12,294 bases of DNA from Candidatus Competibacteraceae bacterium (GTDB lineage: Bacteria; Pseudomonadota; Gammaproteobacteria; Competibacterales; Competibacteraceae). The notes under the pieces are model-generated. The model had not been told where the DNA came from, did not search any database, and saw only the letters and a list, made by a program, of their open reading frames with translations. The position numbers were made by a program, and so were the translations under genes. This document shows positions 1-7,885 of this stretch, piece after piece. The stretch spans positions 1 through 12,294 of the forward strand of contig JAAUQA010000043.1 of NCBI GenBank assembly GCA_012032855.1, written 5' to 3'. Every line of letters begins with the position of its first letter. The stretch's first letter is position 1.

Positions 1-372
1 GGCGGGAACCGCCGGTCCGCTGTTAACGATCACCAAACTATCCACCCGTCGTGGAACATCGACTGCCAGTTGAAAGGCAATCATGCCGCCCAGTGAAAGC
101 CCCACGACATGGGCCGAAGCAATGCCAAGCACATCCAGTAGACCTACGGTATCGCGGGCAAAAAGGGGAATGCTGTAAGGGTCGGGCGGTTTGTCGGACC
201 GGCCATGACCACGCACGTCAAAAGTGATGACCAGAAATCGTTGGGCGAAGAAGGCCACCTGCTGTTCCCAATCTTCGGTGCACGACCCCAGGCCATGAAT
301 GAACAGCAGGGGATGTCCTTGACCGGTGATTTCATAATACAGCTCGATGTCGCCACTACGTTGTTTAGGCAT
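1..372 (-). CDS. alpha/beta hydrolase, N-terminal part (cut by window edge)
   Basis: This is the N-terminal 124 residues of an alpha/beta-hydrolase fold protein; the frame is still open at base 1. Visible landmarks are the oxyanion-hole segment LLFIHGLGS (His26-Gly27), the strand/turn FDVRGHGRSD, and the nucleophile elbow GLSLGG with the presumed catalytic Ser93. The acid and His of the triad lie beyond the window. It resembles general esterases and 3-oxoadipate enol-lactonase-type enzymes, but the substrate cannot be read from this part. It follows phaZ on the same strand after 76 bases, so it may be the last or a later gene of the pha block. ATG at 372 is the first in-frame start, but no good Shine-Dalgarno precedes it closely. 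An AAGGAA lies about 30 bases upstream, so the start is provisional. Confidence 0.85.
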   Translation of the reverse strand, partial: MPKQRSGDIELYYEITGQGHPLLFIHGLGSCTEDWEQQVAFFAQRFLVITFDVRGHGRSDKPPDPYSIPLFARDTVGLLDVLGIASAHVVGLSLGGMIAFQLAVDVPRRVDSLVIVNSGPAVPA

Positions 373-389
373 GATGCTTTGCTCGGTCG

Positions 390-416
390 GGGCGGTTATT
401 TCCTTCTAAGCCGCCC
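390..416 (-). other. small GC-rich hairpin between phaZ and the next hydrolase
   Basis: GGGCGG (390-395) pairs with CCGCCC (411-416), extended by TTA/TAA with a one-base bulge around a short loop. No run of T follows on either strand, so it does not look like an intrinsic terminator. It could be a weak attenuator or RNA-stability element between the phaZ stop at 449 and the hydrolase start at 372. Confidence 0.3.
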
Positions 417-448
417 ACCAAACCTTAATAGGTGATAACGAGCCCGCT

Positions 449-1311
449 TCAGGCATGGCCGTACTTTTTCTTAACCAAAAACTGATAAACCACCTTTGCA
501 ACCTCTTCGCCTTGAGTAAGCAAGAATAAATGCCCACAGTCGAAGATATGCAGGATCGAATCCGGGATCTGCCGCGCCATGAATTTGGCGTTGATCAGAG
601 GCACGATTGGATCGTCCCTTCCGGCCAGAACCAGGGTCGGTTGAGTTAGCCGGTGTAGCCAATGGACGCTGGTCCAGCCCCACATAGCGAACACCTGCCA
701 GAAATAGCCGCGTATACCAGTGCCCATGATTTGGCTGATATGCTTAGCGGCCGCTCCGGGTCGTTGCGTAGAGTGCCGCCGTAAATTTCGGGGCGATGGC
801 GGTCATGTAAGCCGGTTGCAGATAACGTCGTGGCGTCATCATCTTGAACAACACGGTCGGTTTACCGGGCACCATCAGCGCGCCGGTGGCGGTTGCCGCT
901 AGAATCAACCGGTGACAACGGCGGGGATAGGTTTTGGCGAATTCCTGAGCCAAAGCACCACCCCAAGACACCCCCAACACGTCGACTTGTTGATGGCCGA
1001 GTCGATCCAACATACGCGCCACCAGTTTAGCCAAGCCCGGCATCCGATAAGGTAATGCCGGGGTTGGGGAACCGCCGACGCCCGGCGCATCGAAGGCGAT
1101 GACGTGCAGCTCCGGGTCGAGCTTTTCGATAAACGGCGTCAACAATTCCAGATTGGCTCCGATGCCATTCATGATTAACAACGGAATGCGATCGCTGGTG
1201 CCGGGGCGGATGGCGACTCGTAAAGGAGTGCCGTAGACATCAATGACCTTGACCTGCTCGTCGGCGAACGAGCTCGGGATCGTCCAGGATGGTGTTGGTA
1301 TTACTGCTCAT
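449..1311 (-). pseudogene. phaZ: PhaZ-like intracellular poly(3-hydroxyalkanoate) depolymerase, broken by three single-base indels
   Basis: This is a cytoplasmic serine hydrolase that releases hydroxyacyl units from PHA granules. It closely resembles the Pseudomonas medium-chain/aromatic PhaZ. Landmarks are NGIGANLEL, FDAPGVGGS, the lipase box GVSWGG (nucleophile Ser near residue 115), GRDDPIVP (catalytic Asp) and DCGHLFLL (catalytic His). The ATG at 1311 lies 5 bases after the corrected phaC stop. The frame is lost near 1266-1278 (one base extra), at TTT 783-785 (one T missing) and at GG 749-752 (one G missing). Correcting all three gives 864 bases, or 287 residues, about the size of the Pseudomonas enzyme. 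As the sequence stands only two pieces are open, from 1181 to 744 and from 727 to 449. Conservation on both sides of every break suggests sequencing error rather than an old pseudogene. Confidence 0.85.
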
Positions 1312-3112
1312 GGCGATTACTCATAGACATAAGTACCAGGGGCCGGTGCGAGTGGGGGATGATGGATATTGCCCAACTCAGCGGGTGCCTTCTTCTGGGA
1401 TCCGGATCGTTTGCGTATCCAGAGTCGCCAGTGCTCCCACCAACTGCCCTGATGCTCGGTAGCCCCTGAGAGCCAGACGTCAGGATCTTGCGGTCGCTGG
1501 GTGTTGGTGAAAAAATATTTTTGGGGTTGCCAGGCGTCACTAACATGCTCTGAATATGGCCGCCACTGCTGAGTACGAATTCCTTTGGTCCGCTGAGAAA
1601 GTCCAGCGACTCATAACAGGCCCGCCAAGGGGTGATATGGTCAGTCAGCCCGGCCATGGCGAAGACGTCACAGTCGATCTTCGCTAATTCAATGGGGGTA
1701 TCCAGCAGTTCCAACCGGCCTCGGACCAGATTGTTGGTTTCGATCACCGTCAGCAGGTCATTATGAAATTGTGCGGGTAGCCGGGTGGTATCTGCGTTCC
1801 AGAACAGTACGTCGAACACCGGTGGCGGATTGCCCAGCAGATAATTATTGATCCAGTAATTCCAGATCAAATCGTTGGGGCGCAACCAAGCGAATACTTG
1901 CGCCATCTCGGAGCCTTCCAGCACGCCGCGCTTGGCGGAGTGTTTCTTGGCGGCAGCGATGGTACTCGGATTGGCGAACATTCCCAATTGGGTCTCGGCG
2001 CTCATGTCGAACAGCGTCACCATCAAGGTCAGTGCATTGACCTTAGGTTTGTTGCGAGCCGCCAAGTGCGCTAGCAAAGTGGTTACTGTGATACCGCCGG
2101 CACAACCGCCAAGCACATTACAATCGGGACTAGCAGTGATCTCGCACAGCGCATCAATGGCCTCGTCTAACGCTTGGATATAGGTTTCCAAACCCCAGTC
2201 CCACTGGTCCGGGGTCGGGTTGCGCCAACTGATGGCGAATACCTGTAACCCCTGCTCTAAGGCATAGCGAATCAAGCTTTTCTTAGGGGACAGATCGTAC
2301 AGATAAAATTTGTTGATCTGCGGGGGAATGAACAGGAAAGGCCGTCGATAGACTTTGGCGCTGCGCGGGTTGTATTGAATCAGCTCGCAGACATCGTTGC
2401 GAAACACCACGGAACCCGGTGTGTTGGCCAAATCCTCGCCGACTTTAAAAGCGGTGCGATCGGCCATGGAGGGCATCCCGTTATTGTGCCTGAGGTCATC
2501 AATCAGTTGTTGAACTCCACGCACGGCGCTCGCCCCGCCGGTTTCCAGCAAGCGTTTCAACGCAGCGGGATGGATAATCCAATTGGACGGCGCGAGCGCT
2601 TCCGTGACCAGGGATAAGGCGAAGCGTGCTCGTTCAGCATCTCGATGTTCCAAACCGGTAGCGCCCACCCACTCGTCCAGTCCCTGACGCACAGCGAGAT
2701 AAGACTGCATGAAACGCCGATACAGCGGATTTTCATTCCAGGTCGGATCGCTGAACCGATGATCGCTCGGCGCCGGCTGCAAATCGGATTCGCCTTTGAT
2801 GACTTGCCATTCCTGCCGCGCGAATCCGGCGAGATGACGTGCTGCAGTCAACGGTTGCTTAACGGCCTGCTTGAGAATGGTGCCGGCGGTGGCACCGATA
2901 TCCTGCAACCGGATGCCGACGAAGGGATTGGGGCCGAGTACGCCGTCAGTGGCGTTAGCGCTGATCTGCCGTCCCTCAACCGCTTGCAGCAGTTGTTCAT
3001 CGGTCAACCCACTGTGCTTGACCGCTTCCAAAAGCTGCTCAGCCGTTACGTCGTTGCGTTTCAGGGCGGCCAGGATTTGTTCCGGCGTGGTCTCCGCAGT
3101 TGGCTTAGTCAC
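1301..3112 (-). CDS. phaC: Class II-like poly(3-hydroxyalkanoate) synthase, C-terminus frameshifted
   Basis: It polymerises (R)-3-hydroxyacyl-CoA into PHA at the granule surface. The catalytic triad is visible: lipase-like box GGCAGG with Cys337, Asp491 in GLTDH and His519 in SSGGHIQ. NPLYRRFMQSYLA and WRNPTPDQWDWGL are also family-typical. The N-terminus carries three tandem 14-residue repeats (residues 9-50). The GTG start at 3112 is chosen because GGAGA lies 5 bases upstream (3122-3118). After residue 534 the sequence as read runs into an atypical tail ending at 1301. Adding one T to the T6 run (1515-1510) restores a standard PhaC C-terminus with TEHQGSWWEHW and APGTYVYE, ending at TAA 1319-1317 (598 residues). 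It lies 29 bases after the PhaJ-like gene and directly before phaZ, the synthase-depolymerase order of class II operons. Confidence 0.93.
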   Translation of the reverse strand: MTKPTAETTPEQILAALKRNDVTAEQLLEAVKHSGLTDEQLLQAVEGRQISANATDGVLGPNPFVGIRLQDIGATAGTILKQAVKQPLTAARHLAGFARQEWQVIKGESDLQPAPSDHRFSDPTWNENPLYRRFMQSYLAVRQGLDEWVGATGLEHRDAERARFALSLVTEALAPSNWIIHPAALKRLLETGGASAVRGVQQLIDDLRHNNGMPSMADRTAFKVGEDLANTPGSVVFRNDVCELIQYNPRSAKVYRRPFLFIPPQINKFYLYDLSPKKSLIRYALEQGLQVFAISWRNPTPDQWDWGLETYIQALDEAIDALCEITASPDCNVLGGCAGGITVTTLLAHLAARNKPKVNALTLMVTLFDMSAETQLGMFANPSTIAAAKKHSAKRGVLEGSEMAQVFAWLRPNDLIWNYWINNYLLGNPPPVFDVLFWNADTTRLPAQFHNDLLTVIETNNLVRGRLELLDTPIELAKIDCDVFAMAGLTDHITPWRACYESLDFLSGPKEFVLSSGGHIQSMLVTPGNPKNIFSPTPSDRKILTSGSQGLPSIRAVGGSTGDSGYANDPDPRRRHPLSWAISIIPHSHRPLVLMSMSNRHEQ

Positions 3113-3141
3113 CGAACTCTCCAGTTGAGCACCGTTGCGCT

Positions 3142-3600
3142 CTACATCAAAAACGCCAGTGATTCGGCAATCAAAGTCGGGTTTTTCTCTCCTTCGATCT
3201 CGAAGGTGTTTTGGGTTTTCACCAACAATCCATTGCCCTTACCCTCTACGGACAAAATTTTCACATGCATACGGATGCGCGCACCCGCTTTCACTGGAGT
3301 CATGAAACGCACTCGGTCGAGGCCGTAATTGACGCCCTGCTTGGCATCGTCCGGCAACAAGCCGACTTCATTTTGCAGCGGCGACAGCATGGACAGGGTC
3401 AGATAACCGTGGGCGATAGTTGCACCGTAAGGGCTTTCCTTTTTCGCACGCTCCACGTCGGTATGAATCCATTGATGATCGTTGGTACATTCGGCGAATT
3501 CGTCGATATGCGCTTGATCGATAGTGACCCAATTGGAAACCCCCAGTTCACGCCCGACGAACTGTTGCAGGGTTGCTAAGCTATAGCCTGGAATACCCAT
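3142..3600 (-). CDS. MaoC-family (R)-specific enoyl-CoA hydratase, PhaJ-like
   Basis: This 152-residue hot-dog-fold protein is of the MaoC/hydratase-2 family. It most likely hydrates trans-2-enoyl-CoA to (R)-3-hydroxyacyl-CoA. The hydratase-2 active-site motif is seen as ECTNDHQWIHTD, giving catalytic Asp41 and His46, followed by SPYGATIAHGYLTLS. The whole single-domain length is covered. It sits between the transporter ATPase gene (15 bases upstream) and phaC (29 bases downstream). That position fits a supplier of PHA monomers diverted from beta-oxidation, hence PhaJ-like. Some MaoC proteins of this length (NodN-like) have no proven hydratase activity, so the exact substrate is inferred from context. 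Confidence 0.85.
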   Translation of the reverse strand: MGIPGYSLATLQQFVGRELGVSNWVTIDQAHIDEFAECTNDHQWIHTDVERAKKESPYGATIAHGYLTLSMLSPLQNEVGLLPDDAKQGVNYGLDRVRFMTPVKAGARIRMHVKILSVEGKGNGLLVKTQNTFEIEGEKNPTLIAESLAFLM

Positions 3601-3615
3601 AGTGGATTCCTCGCG

Positions 3616-4266
3616 TTAGCGGCCGAGATAAGCTTCTCTGACCTTGTCGTCTTGCAACAGGGCTTGACCCGAGCCGGACAAGACGATATCTCCGGTTTCG
3701 ATCACATAACCTCGATCAGCAATGGCCAGGGCCCCGGCAGCGTTTTGTTCAACCAAAAAGGTGGTGATACCACGGCGTTTCAGCTCACGGATGGTATTGA
3801 AAATCTCCTCCACCAGAATTGGCGCCAAGCCCATGCTCGGTTCGTCCAGCAACAACAATTGCGGCCTCGCCATCAGTGCCCGCGCCATCGCCAGCATTTG
3901 TTGCTGACCGCCGGACAAGGTGCCCGCCGCCTGCTTGCGTTTCTGCTTGAGAATCGGGAACAGGGTGTACATCTGTTCCAGATCTGCGGCAACTTGTTCA
4001 TCCCGGGGACGGCTGTAAGCACCCAAGCGTAAATTATCCTCCACCGACAGGGGGCCGAACACCTGACGGCCTTCCGGGATCAAGGAAATGCCTAATTTGA
4101 CACGCCGGTCAGCGCGTAAGCGGGTAATGTCCTGAGCGGCGAATTTCAGCGTACCGGCACTAGCGGGTTGCAGACCGGCGATGGTGCGCAGCAGGGTAGT
4201 CTTACCCGCACCGTTCGATCCGACCAAAGCGACCAGTTCGCCCTTATTGACCTGCAGATCAATCAC
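3616..4266 (-). CDS. livF: LivF-type ABC transporter ATPase, ATP-binding portion after a frameshift
   Basis: This is the nucleotide-binding subunit of a branched-chain-amino-acid-type (HAAT) importer, acting at the inner face of the membrane with LivG, LivH and LivM. Walker A (GSNGAGKTT), the IPEGRQVF segment, the signature LSGGQQQMLAMARAL, Walker B (LLLLDEPSMGL) and FLVEQN in the switch position are all present. They are typical of LivF, which usually has VEQN where LivG has VEHD. The open frame begins at a GTG (4266), but that is not the true start: the first strand (LEIRSLTTHYGRIQALNG) lies upstream in the frame of the hemerythrin domain. Removing one base at 4262-4267 joins them as ALNGIDLQVNKGE, the usual LivF spacing. 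The restored protein, 5182 to 3616, has 521 residues, about twice a normal LivF. Confidence 0.9.
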   Translation of the reverse strand: MIDLQVNKGELVALVGSNGAGKTTLLRTIAGLQPASAGTLKFAAQDITRLRADRRVKLGISLIPEGRQVFGPLSVEDNLRLGAYSRPRDEQVAADLEQMYTLFPILKQKRKQAAGTLSGGQQQMLAMARALMARPQLLLLDEPSMGLAPILVEEIFNTIRELKRRGITTFLVEQNAAGALAIADRGYVIETGDIVLSGSGQALLQDDKVREAYLGR

Positions 4267-5182
4267 CGTTCAGCGCCTGAATGCGTCCGTAATGGGTGGT
4301 CAAACTCCGGATTTCCAGTACCCGGTCTTGGGTGTCGGGTAGCGTGGTGCTCTCCATGCCCAAACCGATCGGAGCCGGTGCCGCATAAGCCATGCGGGTG
4401 TGCAATTGACGGATTTCATCTTTGACGGTCCGCCCGAATTGCGGATCGTCATGATGCAAATACTGTTCGTTGATCGCCTGCCAATCCTGTTCAGATAATC
4501 CATCCAGGGCTCGCACATGACCGTATTGCCCGGACAGGCCACCGCCGTCGGCCCCCAAACCTTGGTTAACGGCAGCGGCAGCCGCTGCATCCCCATGCTT
4601 GAGCCCCAAACCACCGAGCGGTTCAGGCGCAAAGTGAATGATTTGCGTGAACAGTTGGTGCAGATCGACATTGGCGGTTTCCCCCAACACTGTCGGCAGC
4701 AGGTGGTCATAATGCAAATAGCCTTCATCTACCGCCTGCCAATCTTCCGACTTGAGGCTGGCTAGCGCCAGAGGCAAGACCTCTTGTTCCTCCCTGTCCA
4801 TGTGTTCTTCCAGCAAAGCCACGAAATGAGCGAGCTCATCCAAGAAAGCTTGGCGGGACTCTTGCTCACCGCCTTGAGTAGCGTCCAGCAGATCATGCAG
4901 GCGTATCATCCATTGCTCGCCCTGCTGATGATCCTGCTGTAATTGATCCAATAATGGGTGCGATTGCGGTTCACGCAGCCGCAGGGCAGCGAACAGGTAG
5001 CGATCTTCCTTGGGGTAATGGGTTTTCTCGTAGGACTCGAGATAATCAAAAATTGCCTTGAATAGCACAGCATCCGGCACTTGCCCGGTGTTTTGCAGTT
5101 CTTGCTGCAATTCGCTGATCATCCTCAGGATGCGCCGTACCCGGGCATGTTCAGATTTAACGATGGAAGCGGCTTGGGTCAT
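4259..5182 (-). CDS. Hemerythrin-like diiron domain fused in frame to the N-terminus of LivF
   Basis: Residues 1-140 form an HHE/hemerythrin-like four-helix domain with a complete candidate diiron ligand set: His12, His55-x3-Glu59, His85 and His127-x3-Glu131. Residues 143-194 and 229-275 are two copies of a roughly 50-residue module (E-x-DWQA…YLH…APxP-x-GLG). They are separated by an Ala/Gly-rich linker (about 198-217). The frame then runs without a stop into MESTTLPDTQDRVLEIRSLTTHYGR, the start of a LivF ATPase, before a one-base frameshift at 4262-4267. Independent initiation of LivF at the internal ATG (residue 276) is possible, but no clear ribosome-binding site precedes it. The gene starts 27 bases after livG. 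Hemerythrin domains bind O2 or sense oxygen, NO or iron, and a sensory role in gating transport is an inference. Confidence 0.85.
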   Translation of the reverse strand: MTQAASIVKSEHARVRRILRMISELQQELQNTGQVPDAVLFKAIFDYLESYEKTHYPKEDRYLFAALRLREPQSHPLLDQLQQDHQQGEQWMIRLHDLLDATQGGEQESRQAFLDELAHFVALLEEHMDREEQEVLPLALASLKSEDWQAVDEGYLHYDHLLPTVLGETANVDLHQLFTQIIHFAPEPLGGLGLKHGDAAAAAAVNQGLGADGGGLSGQYGHVRALDGLSEQDWQAINEQYLHHDDPQFGRTVKDEIRQLHTRMAYAAPAPIGLGMESTTLPDTQDRVLEIRSLTTHYGRIQALNGD

Positions 5183-5209
5183 GCGAATCAGTCTCGTGCA
5201 GGCTAGTCG

Positions 5210-5968
5210 TTACCCGCCGCCCAGATAAGCGGCGATCACGTCGGGGTTGTTGCTGATCTCGTCAGGCGTGCCCTCGGCCAGCTTTTTACCGAAGTCCAGA
5301 ACCAGTAGATAATCCGAGATGTTCATGACCAATTTCATGTCATGTTCGACTAACACGACGGTGACTCCGGTAGTGGCGATTTTTTGGATCAATTGGTCGA
5401 TCTCGGCGGTTTCTTTGGCGTTCAAGCCGGCGGCAGGTTCATCCAGCAGTAATACCTTCGGCTCCGCCGCCAAGGCGCGGGCAATTTCCAGCCGTTTCAA
5501 GGCGCCGTAGGGCATGGCGTTGGCATCCGTTTTGACGTATTTGCCGACTCCGACGAATTCCATCAATTCCGCCGCTTTTTCTCGACACTGGCGATCGCCG
5601 CGCACGATGATCGGCAACCGCAACATAGCGGCAATAAAACTGCGGTTGAGGTGCAAATGACGCCCCACCATCACATTTTCGACGGCAGTCATGTTCATGC
5701 AGATCTGCAGATTCTGAAAGGTCCGGCTCAGTCCGCGCTTGGCCAGTGTATAAGGCGCTTGGCCGACGATATTGTGTTCTTCCAGAAAAATAGCGCCTCG
5801 GGTCGGCTGGTATAGACCGGTGATCATATTGAACAAGGTGGTTTTGCCGGCTCCATTGGGGCCGATAACCGCGTGGATGGCGCCGGCTTCGATAGCGAAG
5901 CCTAAATCGGCGATAGCGTCCACGCCACCGAAGGATTTGCTGAGGTTCTCGACCCGTAACAGGCTCAT
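5210..5968 (-). CDS. livG: Branched-chain amino acid-type ABC transporter ATPase LivG
   Basis: This 252-residue nucleotide-binding subunit of the HAAT importer is complete. It shows Walker A GPNGAGKTT (residues 36-44), an FQNLQ Q-loop (84-88), signature-region YGALKRLEIARAL (154-166), Walker B VLLLDEPAAGLN (172-183) and VLVEHDM with the switch His209. The C-terminal tail IAAYLGGG is typical of LivG. The ATG at 5968 overlaps the livM stop (ATGA), and the protein begins directly with the conserved MSLLRVENLSKSFGG. The signature has YGA where many homologues have YGQ, a minor variation. It pairs with the hemerythrin-fused LivF downstream. Confidence 0.95.
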   Translation of the reverse strand: MSLLRVENLSKSFGGVDAIADLGFAIEAGAIHAVIGPNGAGKTTLFNMITGLYQPTRGAIFLEEHNIVGQAPYTLAKRGLSRTFQNLQICMNMTAVENVMVGRHLHLNRSFIAAMLRLPIIVRGDRQCREKAAELMEFVGVGKYVKTDANAMPYGALKRLEIARALAAEPKVLLLDEPAAGLNAKETAEIDQLIQKIATTGVTVVLVEHDMKLVMNISDYLLVLDFGKKLAEGTPDEISNNPDVIAAYLGGG

Positions 5969-6924
5969 CGGGAGCCTCCCCGCCGATTCTTCAGTAAGGT
6001 GCTCAGGGTGGGCACCAATCCCTTGGGCATAAAGATCAGGGTCAGCATAAGAATCAGTCCGAAGATCACCATCTCGAAATCCTCGAACCCACTCAATAAC
6101 TGAGGCAACAGGGTAAGAATGACCGCTCCTATCACCGCCCCGAAAGTAGACGCCATGCCGCCCAGCACCACCATGGTGACCAGTTCGATGGAGTGGAAAA
6201 AACCGGCCTGTACCGGGCTGATAAACCCCGAATAATGGGCGAACAGGCTGCCCATGAGACTGGCGAACACCGCCGAAACCACGAACAGCAGAACCTTGTA
6301 ACCGGTGGTATCGACGCCGACTACCTGCGCCGCCACCTCCGAACCGTGCACCGCGCGTAAAGCCCGACCCGCCGGAGAATCGATAATATTGAGCGCTAGC
6401 CACACGCTGATGACCAGCAACACCCCGATCACCCAATACCAGGTCTGTTCGCCGTAGAGTTCCCAGCCGAATAGTGTGAACGGTTCTACGTACATGCCGT
6501 CGGGACCGCCGGTCAACCAATCCTCGTTAGTGATGATGATGGAGATGATGATCCCCAAGCCCAACGTCGCCATGGCCAGGTAATGACCGCTCAGACGCAG
6601 GATGGGGCGGGCGATAGCGAAAGAAATAACGCCGACCAACACCACCCCGGCCAGAAGCGCCAGTATTGATGACCAACCGTAATAGACGGTCAGCACGCCG
6701 GAGGTATAAGCGCCCAGGCCGAAAAATCCGCCGTGGCCCAGACTGATCTGACCGGCATAGCCCACCAGCAGATTCAAGCCGACCACCACAATAGCGTTGA
6801 TACCGATCTTGATCGCCACGTCGTAATAGTAATTATTGGGCAGGAACAGCGGCAGCAACACAATGATCGCGGCCAGAACCAGCAAGCCGCCGGTACGGGG
6901 TGTTGTCAGTTTTTCCAGCATCAT
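5965..6924 (-). CDS. livM: Branched-chain amino acid-type ABC transporter permease LivM
   Basis: This 319-residue integral membrane permease of the HAAT family has multiple hydrophobic segments. It carries the conserved LNLLVGYAGQISLGHGGFF region near residue 60 and the VVLGGMASTFGAVIGA motif near the C-terminus, which contacts the ATPases. The C-terminus LLKNRRGGSR is basic. The ATG at 6924 overlaps the livH stop (ATGA), and its own TGA overlaps the livG start, so these genes are translationally coupled. No damage is visible, in contrast to livH. Confidence 0.95.
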   Translation of the reverse strand: MMLEKLTTPRTGGLLVLAAIIVLLPLFLPNNYYYDVAIKIGINAIVVVGLNLLVGYAGQISLGHGGFFGLGAYTSGVLTVYYGWSSILALLAGVVLVGVISFAIARPILRLSGHYLAMATLGLGIIISIIITNEDWLTGGPDGMYVEPFTLFGWELYGEQTWYWVIGVLLVISVWLALNIIDSPAGRALRAVHGSEVAAQVVGVDTTGYKVLLFVVSAVFASLMGSLFAHYSGFISPVQAGFFHSIELVTMVVLGGMASTFGAVIGAVILTLLPQLLSGFEDFEMVIFGLILMLTLIFMPKGLVPTLSTLLKNRRGGSR

Positions 6925-7795
6925 ACCCGCTCCGTCCCACGGGCACCGAACAATCCGCTCGGCAGGAAAAATAGAATCAACAGGATGATCACGAAGGGTA
7001 CGGCGTCTTTGTAATCGGAAGAGATATACCCCGCCGCCATCGCCTCAATGATACCCAGCAGCAAACCGCCGACGATGGCGCCCACTGCACTGCCCAAACC
7101 ACCCAACACGGCCGCAACAAATCCTTTGAGGCCCAGCATGACGCCGATGTCGTAGGAGGTCAGGGTGATCGGAGCGATGATAATGCCCGCTACCGCGCCC
7201 AACAGAGCCGACAGTCCGAACGAGAAAAACAAAATGAACTGAGTGTTGATGCCCATTAGCTTTGCCGCGTCTGCGTTGCAAGCCGTCGCTAAAATAGCCT
7301 TGCCCAGCAGCGTGTATTTGAAAAACCAGGCCAGGGTGCCCACGATCACCAACGTAACGCCTAACACCCACAAACTTTGCGGAAGGATAGTCGCGCCACC
7401 GAGGTGGATGGGATCGTTGCCGCTGAACGGCGGTAACGCGAAAATTCTTTGCCCCAGAACACCTGTACCAAGCCGCGCAGAAAAATCGACGCACCGATGG
7501 TGATGATGATCAGCGTCACGACGTCGGCTTGCTTAGACGGTTCGACAGCGAACTTCTCCAGCGCTAACCCGGCTAGAACAGCCAGCGCGACAGCGCACAC
7601 GATAGCCAGCGGTAGCGGAACGCCGACGTTGAGCAAGAACACTGTGCCCATCCCGCCGATCATGACGAATTCACCCTGAGCGAAATTAATGACATGACTG
7701 GCGTTATAGATGATGGCGAACCCCAGTCCCACCAACGCATAGGTGGAACCAATGGTAACGCCGGAGAATAAGTATTGGAGAAATTCTGCGAACAT
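6921..7795 (-). pseudogene. livH: Branched-chain amino acid-type ABC transporter permease LivH, one frameshift
   Basis: This is an integral membrane permease partner of LivM. The 5' half, from ATG 7795, encodes the typical LivH start with GSTYALVGLGFAIIY and SHVINFAQGEFVMIGG. The 3' half encodes SLWVLGVTLVIVGTLAWFF, AAKLMGIN and AAVLGGLGSAVGAIVGG. The two halves are in different frames. Adding one T to the T4 run at 7444-7441 joins them as WGKEFFALPPFSGNDPIHLGG, giving 291 residues, a normal LivH length. A homopolymer miscount is the simplest explanation. If real, it would kill the transporter, because the first fragment ends within the membrane domain. A weak GGCGGG lies upstream of the start. 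Confidence 0.9.
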
Positions 7796-7885
7796 AAACC
7801 CGCCTAGCGTTTAAGTGCGTGGTGATCGAAACAACCGCCTCTTTACCCTGGGCAAAAAGTGGGGTCTCGCTTAAAATCTATAAGA

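Noticed and set aside
390..416. Intrinsic terminator ending the pha operon after phaZ
   Set aside because: The hairpin has no T-run after it on either strand and the stem has a bulge, so termination is not supported.
2645..3328. A 227-codon plus-strand open frame opposite phaC and the hydratase gene
   Set aside because: It is antisense to two well-conserved genes, has no ribosome-binding site and no recognisable protein pattern; it is a shadow of codon bias.
4259..4266. GTG at 4266 as the real start of a stand-alone LivF
   Set aside because: It would remove the first conserved beta-strand of the ATPase, which is present just upstream in the neighbouring frame; a one-base indel explains it better.
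5969..6520. A long open extension upstream of livG in its own frame, which would give a 436-residue protein
   Set aside because: The extension is an out-of-frame reading of the conserved livM gene, is Arg/Gly-rich with no recognisable domain, and livG has a well-placed ATG overlapping the livM stop.
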